Shown in pieces: positions 58,130 to 64,000 of a stretch of DNA of 64,000 nt. The translations under genes were made by a program, and so were the position numbers. This DNA is from Gigaspora rosea (lineage: Eukaryota > Glomeromycota > Glomeromycetes > Diversisporales > Gigasporaceae): NCBI GenBank assembly GCA_003550325.1, contig QKWP01000410.1, forward strand, positions 1 to 64,000. The letters are read 5' to 3'. How positions within the stretch are numbered: position 1 is the first letter of the stretch; every line of letters begins with the position of its first letter. The notes under the pieces were generated by a model. The model made no database searches. It was not told the DNA's origin and was given only the letters and a program-made list of their open reading frames with translations.

Positions 58130-58670
58130 TTACATAATATTACAAACCAAATTTAATATATAAACATAATAAAAAATAAATACAATAAAACATCTCACTA
58201 GAGTTGATTTAGGAATTTTTTGAGTGGTTTGAGTATTTTTGTGATACAGTGATTTAACATTAATTAAATTTTCTTTGGAATCAAACAGCGGCCATTTGAA
58301 ATTCTAAATATGGAAAGGAGTGATTCAGGGAGATTAATTTTACATGTGTAGAAGAATGGTAGAATCGATAATTTGAGTAATTCATATCACCGATTTGTTT
58401 TGACCACAAAATTAGACAATCATATTTGAAAATTATTTGTTAAACGTACTTCGAATTCATAATTAAGTATATAGAATACTGTAATATCTAAATGTTTCAT
58501 TATTAGTTGAAAGTAAGTTAAAATGGCCATTTTCTTGAAAAATTGCTTCCAAATTCACTCTTACCCATTGTATACATTACATTATACAACCGATCGTTCA
58601 ATGAAAACCGATCCTTCACTACCTTAAAATACCCGAGCATTTCTTTAACAGCTTGGCGTAACTGTTTTTT
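58130..58670. other. no gene seen
   Basis: AT-rich stretch upstream of the kinase fusion start. No exon-like block was found on either strand. Confidence 0.35.
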
Positions 58671-58679
58671 TTAATATTC

Positions 58680-59259
58680 GGGTGCGACCCCACAAATATT
58701 TTGTACGATTTTGACCAATCAACATATGGGCGGATTTTGGAAAATCAAATATGTCACATGAATTTGAATGTGATTTTCGTAATATCTAAAAATAGATTAA
58801 CCAATAGAAATTTTTGGATAATCATAAATTTATAATCGTGGCCCTTATTTTTACATGGCGAAACCTTTGGCATTGTCACTAGTAAAAGTTATGCCTATAC
58901 TAGGTTCTTTTTGGGTTCTTTAAACTTTGGATCTTGTTGCACGTAAATATTAGAATTTCAAGCCCACAATATTAAAAAACAAACCCTGGGGCCTCGTAAA
59001 AAGATTCAGCACTTTTACTATTGTAACTATTGTTCTAAATAAATCAACCAATAAACGTGAATTTAATGTAACGCAAATTCGCAATAATCACAATGTTTAT
59101 TTATCTGATTGGTAGATCTTATTCGAATACATCAACAAATTTCCAAAATCCGCCCATATGAGTTTCAAGATCAGATTTATCTTGAAACTTGATTGGCCAA
59201 AACCGTACAATATTTATGTGCCAAAATTTTTACTTACAGGTTTTAATGCGACCGCACCC
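58680..59259. mobile_element. foldback element, about 580 bp
   Basis: The ends are GGGTGCGACC and, inverted, GGGTGCGGTCGC. Inside, ACATATGGGCGGATTTTGGAAA and its inverse are perfect copies, with matching TTTTGACCAATCA/TTTTGGCCAATCA words. No target duplication was recognised. Confidence 0.55.
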
Positions 59260-59645
59260 TTTATTGCTTAATTATCTCATGTAGAGGCTAAAAAACTATT
59301 TTATTTTAAATATCTCTTTGTTATTCTTTTACGCCACTTAATAGCAAAAATTAGTATAACAGTTTATCGAAAAAAGACCCCTAAAAATCGTGTATAAACT
59401 TTTATGTAAGTAATGTATACAGCTATTTGTATAGATGTAAACTAAAAAAATTTACAAAAATATGTATGGTCAGCAAAATTTATAACATTTATTTTTTATA
59501 ACTTCTTTTTAATAGTTAGGGTTAGAGTGAGTTCTAATTATAGAACTGACGTATGGTTACGTCCAATTGACACGTCATCGTCACGTCAAAAGTGTCATCA
59601 CGACGTAGTCATAATTTCTGACATTTGCTATAACTTAGCTACAAC

Positions 59646-60078
59646 TATAGAGTGGTGAAATGATTTCACCATTTCACCAATCACCAATCGGTAATGGTGT
59701 AAACTGGTGTAACTGGTGAATCGGTGTAATTGGTGAAACGGTGAATTGGTGAATTGGTGTAATTGGTGAAACGGTGAATTGGTGTGAATGGTGAAACAGC
59801 GGAATAGTGAAATGGTAAATTTCCAGGGTCTGGAATGATTTCAGTCTGGAATTCTGTATTTGCTCTTCAAAAATTAGGTGCTTTTTTTAGAAGACAACAA
59901 TTCACCAATTCACCGTTTCACAATTCACCAATTCACCAATTCACCAATTCACCGTTTCACCAATTCACCGTTTCACCAATTCACCGTTTCACCAATTCAC
60001 CGTTTCACCAATTCACCATTTCACCAATTTCACCAATTTCACCTAATTTCACCATTTCACCAATTTCACTATTTCACC
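59646..60078. repeat. inverted TTCACC minisatellite block between 9-bp direct repeats
   Basis: The left half (59650-59815) is built of GGTGAA/GGTGTAA words, with the unit GGTGAAACGGTGAATT. The right half (59897-60078) is the inverse (CAATTCACCGTTTCAC)n. The two would pair into one long stem. AGCTACAAC occurs at 59637-59645 and 60079-60087. The ORFs here (PFHQFTNSPIHRFTNSPFHQ-like) are repeat translations, not genes. Confidence 0.65.
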
Positions 60079-60099
60079 AGCTACAACGATATAAAAAGT

Positions 60100-61910
60100 T
60101 ATGGTAATACAAAAATGTATAACAATACAAAAAGTTACAATGTTATAGAACGCACGCTTTTTTTGATTTAATTATTGATCGATCAAAGAATTTATCCAAA
60201 TAGCTTAATACAAAGATAACAATAACGGTATGCTTATAACAATTTACAGAGTAAAGTATTTTATATTGAATAAAATATAACACTGGCTAAATTTATATAT
60301 TCTTGTAGCGTTGAGAATATTACCAGTAGTATAGATTTTTGTACAGTATGTCAAATGCTAAGACATAACGGTAAATAAAGTATTACGGGAATAAATAAAA
60401 ATATAATAAAAATATTATACAGGAGAGGCTCGGCAAAGGAAGATGTTATGGCATAAGTCAAGTGTAAGTCAGAAGATACTATGTAAATCAGATATTACAC
60501 AGAAGTCAAATTTTATGATCCAGGTCAAATGTTACGGCATACGTCAATTATGGCATCATAATGTCATTTAGTTGCATCCAATTGACATTATAACTTACCA
60601 TATGTCTGCACCTATAGTTCCTAGTATAGGTTATAGGTAAAATCTTTTTAATGAATTTCTTTTACGAGCCATACATAATATTTTAATTTCTACTATACAT
60701 ACTTTAATAATTCTATACTATATATTTTCCATATACCGGTACTCTAAAAATCAAATTTGTGGCAATTTTACATGCATATAGTTATAGAACTGTATAATTG
60801 ATGATTTTACACTTCTAGAATTGCAGAAGTACTAAAATTATTAATTTTACAATCCTAATGCATTGAAGAATTGATATCGATTGTAGAATTAATTCCTCTG
60901 CAGTGCTATTTTTTTTTCATCATTTTGTAAGGGATTTATTGTGTACTATTAAATTTTGTTTCGTTTTTAACGATAAAATTTGCTATTGCATGATGAGAAA
61001 GTTTTAAAAGTTACACCAAATTTAATCTTATAAGAATTATTACATGATTTCCAGAAAATTAATTTGTTTATTACTGAAAGAATCATTAAATCTCAAAGTA
61101 AAAGCATAAGGAACTTTAGTATGATTTTTTTGTTGGGAACATATTTTTTCAATAAATTTTAGAAGTTGCACTAAAAAGACACTATTCATCCAAAACAGAT
61201 ATACTGTATATGTATAAGTTTTTATATTAGAATTCTTGGCTTTCTCCTGTCAACATTCATTTTCTGACTCTAAACAAACAGATATAGTAAAACGTACGAA
61301 TATAAAGAAATTATGAAAGTAACACGAAATGACATCATTAACATTTGCCCTAATCCTAATTATTAATGTTTCGTACGTAGGTTGTTATGGGCATTTTTGA
61401 AAATTTTTGGACCAATAAAATAAAATAATAATTCTACGTGTGTAGAAAGAATTCTACAATCTACTCATTGTAGAATTGATGATGTGTTGTAGAATTATTT
61501 TAATCATAGTGTCTTACCTTTATTGGTTTACAGAAATTACACAAATGAATGATACAAAGGAACCAAAGAAATCTCAAAGATAAAGTATCCCTGTTTTTGT
61601 TTTTATATGGATCATTTACAGTAACATAATATGATATTTTAAGTAATTTGAACATATTTTGTGCGATATTATTATACAACAGCAATGTATAATGATTTTA
61701 AATTTTTCTTAAATTGCTTAAATTCATTTTAAGTTAATCAAAACGTTATTTATTAGTTTCGTATTTTGTCATTAAGAATTGTCATATATTGTTCTATTAA
61801 CTCATAAATTTCACTAAAATGTTTGTATACTAATAATTTGCAAAGACATAATCTTCATGGAATTGTGATTTTCTAAAGTTGTTAACTAACTTTTTTTTTT
61901 GTTAATCTAA
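60100..61910. other. no gene seen
   Basis: AT-rich sequence. GTAGAATT words recur at 61440-61500 (ATTCTAC/GTAGAAT in both orientations), possibly a small foldback remnant. Nothing coding is supportable, apart from a block just before the TPR gene (61913-61990, DELEFTKAICVFEGLDPNSK) that ends in a stop. Confidence 0.35.
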
Positions 61911-62028
61911 AGGGATGAACTAGAATTTACTAAAGCCATATGCGTATTTGAAGGGTTAGATCCGAATTCAAAAACATTAGAGTTTGAATAAGCAAGAATC
62001 GAATAAAAAATTCAATAATAAAAGTGAA

Positions 62029-63150
62029 ATGAATTGTCTCATGAATCTAGACGAACATTTGTGTGAAGCAAATGATAAACTTGGAATAAAAAGTCGTGGA
62101 TATGTTTACCTTTCGATGAATAAATATGAGGAAGCAATTAAAGATTTTAGTCAAATATTAGAACTGAAACCAGATGATGAATTTGCTTTAAGGCATCGAG
62201 GATCTGCCTTTTTCTCAATGAAAAAATATGAAAATGCACTTGAAGATTTTAGTAATTTTTTAAAAATTTGTCCAAATGATGTATCAGTTTTGAAATATCG
62301 TGCAGAGACTTATCTCTTTCTAGCGATGATTGATGAAGCACTTGTCGATCTTAATACATGTTTAGAAATGAAGCCAAATGATGTTAAGGCATTACGTTTA
62401 CGTGGTCTAATTTATATTATTCATAACAACCATGAAAAAATATTTGAAAATTTTAATAAATCTTTAGAATTTGATCCAGACAATGAATTTGTAAAAACAC
62501 TAAACGCTAAAGTTGCTTTTACTACAGGCCAACGAATTCTTTCTGATTCACTTGCAGATTTCAATAATTTGTTAAAAACCAATCCGAATAATTGTAAAGC
62601 ATTGGAAATGAGAGGTGTCTTATTAGCTTATTCTGGTCTCAAAAAATATAATGAAGCAATTAAAGACTTTGATAAGGTTTTAAAGCTTGAACCTAATAAC
62701 TTAACCTCCTTAAGATGTCGTGGTGAAACTTATATGAATATGGAAAAATATGAAGATGCGCTTAAAGATTTTAATCGAGTTTTAGAGATTAAGCCAGGTG
62801 ATTTATTGGGAATAATGAAACGAAGCGAAATTTATCTCATGATTAATGACTATAAGAATGCACTTGTGGAAGCTAACAAACTATTGGCACTTGTTCCAAA
62901 TGATGTGTTCACTTTAAGAAATCGTGCAAAAATTTATGCTATGTTGGGTGACATTAATAATGGAGCTGCAGATATTGAATTATCATCAAAGTTATGGAAT
63001 GATGCCTCCGCTTTAAGAAAAATTGGAAATATTCATTATTCATTGGAAAGTTTTAAAAAATCAGAAGAGTGTATGAAGAGAGCTTCGATTATCGAACAAT
63101 CTAATCATTCTGTAAAATACCCGGGTCTTTTAAATCTAATGGGAATTTGA
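62029..63150 (+). CDS. tetratricopeptide-repeat protein (373 aa, single exon)
   Basis: The frame is open from 61984, and the first ATG is at 62029. The protein is almost wholly made of about nine TPR units of roughly 34 residues, for example YLSMNKYEEAIKDFSQILEL followed by KPDD, and YMNMEKYEDALKDFNRVLEI followed by KPGD. TPR arrays form a superhelix used as a protein-binding scaffold. The fourth and fifth units are less regular (IHNNHEKIFENFNKSLEFDP). A block upstream in another frame (GLDPNSKTLEFE) looks like a further TPR end, so the present gene may have lost a 5' exon. Partner and role are unknown. Such proteins form big families in Glomeromycotina, often with Sel1 repeats or kinase domains, which are absent here. 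Confidence 0.75.
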   Translation: MNCLMNLDEHLCEANDKLGIKSRGYVYLSMNKYEEAIKDFSQILELKPDDEFALRHRGSAFFSMKKYENALEDFSNFLKICPNDVSVLKYRAETYLFLAMIDEALVDLNTCLEMKPNDVKALRLRGLIYIIHNNHEKIFENFNKSLEFDPDNEFVKTLNAKVAFTTGQRILSDSLADFNNLLKTNPNNCKALEMRGVLLAYSGLKKYNEAIKDFDKVLKLEPNNLTSLRCRGETYMNMEKYEDALKDFNRVLEIKPGDLLGIMKRSEIYLMINDYKNALVEANKLLALVPNDVFTLRNRAKIYAMLGDINNGAADIELSSKLWNDASALRKIGNIHYSLESFKKSEECMKRASIIEQSNHSVKYPGLLNLMGI

Positions 63151-63300
63151 TTTGTACCCGAACTGTCAATGTTACACATCTAATCGTTCAGAAAAAAAAA
63201 TTATTTATGTTGGATTACAATGTTGTTCATGTCACAAATATAATTTTTCGAGAGTTGTTTTTCTGAAAGTTGTTCAACAATTTTTCTTTCTTTTTCAATT
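63151..63300 (+). other. cysteine-rich coding-like tail after the TPR gene
   Basis: Directly after the stop of the TPR gene and in another frame, the plus strand reads YPNCQCYTSNRSEKKIIYVG then LQCCSCHKYNFSRV. The CxC...CCxC spacing suggests a small zinc-binding end. It may be a shifted remnant of the same or a neighbouring gene. Confidence 0.3.
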
Positions 63301-63314
63301 TCATTGTTTTTTTC

Positions 63315-63340
63315 AATTTCATTTTTATTATTATTATTAT

Positions 63341-63379
<39 letters not shown>

Positions 63380-63450
63380 TATCATTATCATCATTATGAT
63401 TATTATCATTAGTATTATTATCATCATCATTATTATCATTATTATTGTTA
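63315..63450. repeat. (ATT)n / (ATC)n microsatellite
   Basis: A run of ATT triplets with ATC interruptions. ORFs on both strands here encode homopolymer Ile or Asn/Asp tracts and are not taken as genes. Confidence 0.85.
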
Positions 63451-63844
63451 TCTTCTATAATTTTTTCTTGTTCAACAATATCTGTTTGTTCAATATCTTT
63501 TTTTAATATTCCTCTATGCCAATCATATTCTCTATTAGAAAATAGCAAAGATATTGTAAAAAATTACATGCACCATGTAACTTAGATATTTTTATAATTT
63601 TTTATCATGTTTTTTAATAAGAATTTCTCTTTTTTTGGGGTTTGTTTATCATAATAAATTGCAGCTATTTCTAAAGCTGTTGGTGCATTATATTGTCTTA
63701 TATCTGCTATGAGTATTGAGTACCATATTTTCCCTAAATATGCTACCTTTTTTGGGCCAAAAATTATACAAAAAAAAACAGAAATAGCTTATTTTTGAAT
63801 TGTTGAATTTTTGAAAAATTGAAAATGTACTAATAAAAAGTTGT

Positions 63845-64000
63845 CTAAATGATGTAAAATTTTTATTATAAATGTATTTTGGTGGTTTGAACAAGTTTAC
63901 TTAATGATACTTTTGAGGTTTACTTAGTAAAATTTAGACTTTTATATGTAGCAACTACTAATAGATTTTTTTGAAATTTTTGAAAAAAATCAAAGGGGTA
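63845..64000. mobile_element. partial copy of the 1347-1916 MITE family, cut by the window edge
   Basis: ACAAGTTTACTTAATGATAC, TTTACTTAGTAAAATTTAGA and ATGTAGCAACTA match the right arm of the element at 1347-1916 (about 1745-1815). The element probably continues past the end of the window. Confidence 0.5.

Noticed and set aside
59835..60171. Overlapping ORFs of 90 and 97 codons with SPFHQFTNSP repeats, superficially CRISPR- or repeat-protein-like
   Set aside because: They are translations of the TTCACC minisatellite in two frames. The units have no spacers and no start context, and the genome is eukaryotic.
63152..63548. Three overlapping ORFs encoding Ile/Tyr or Asn/Asp tracts
   Set aside because: They read through the (ATT)n microsatellite on both strands; homopolymeric translation is not evidence of a gene.

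Overview
The window is nuclear DNA from a fungus. Intron-bearing genes of eukaryotic type lie in very AT-rich DNA, with GT-AG introns mostly of about 50-150 bp. Many features look, from memory, like genomes of arbuscular mycorrhizal fungi (Glomeromycotina, Rhizophagus-like): kinases with a WTSG motif before the catalytic domain, TPR proteins, fungal transposases carrying a GPLH motif, and dense small foldback transposons. The species call is inference; no database search was possible.

Region 1 (about 0.6-3.7 kb) is a decayed minus-strand gene interrupted by a nested transposon. Region 2 (3.8-27.8 kb) is a conserved housekeeping island. It holds a CENP-Q-like kinetochore protein, tubulin cofactor A, EMC4, a mitochondrial-type [2Fe-2S] ferredoxin, the NatC subunit NAA38, the Integrator subunit INTS13/Asunder, a bacterial/plant-type 2-isopropylmalate synthase, an NAD-dependent epimerase-like protein and BLOC1S1. 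Exon models for these close in frame over their full lengths. Neighbours are arranged convergently (TBCA/EMC4, ferredoxin/NAA38) or divergently (NAA38/INTS13, 209 bp apart).

Region 3 (27.9-64 kb) is an accessory compartment. It holds nested DNA transposons with readable target-site duplications (TA, 8 bp or 9 bp) and two large, broken transposase genes that share a GPLH motif. It also holds scrambled kinase fragments, a divergent pair of decayed copies of one gene family, a ubiquitin-like/protein-kinase fusion gene, a zinc-knuckle ORF and an intact TPR gene. At least four genes were hit by insertions whose conceptual removal restores the reading frame across the junction.

The island and the accessory region differ sharply in gene integrity and repeat content, as in a two-compartment genome. 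The two undetermined bases (38185, 42251) are each flanked by exact direct duplications, so local sequence there is probably an assembly artefact. The strongest candidates for undescribed biology are the 3.03-kb transposon at 28168-31199, the ubiquitin-like/kinase fusion at 56247-58060, and the ferredoxin presequence that appears to be built from a tandem repeat.
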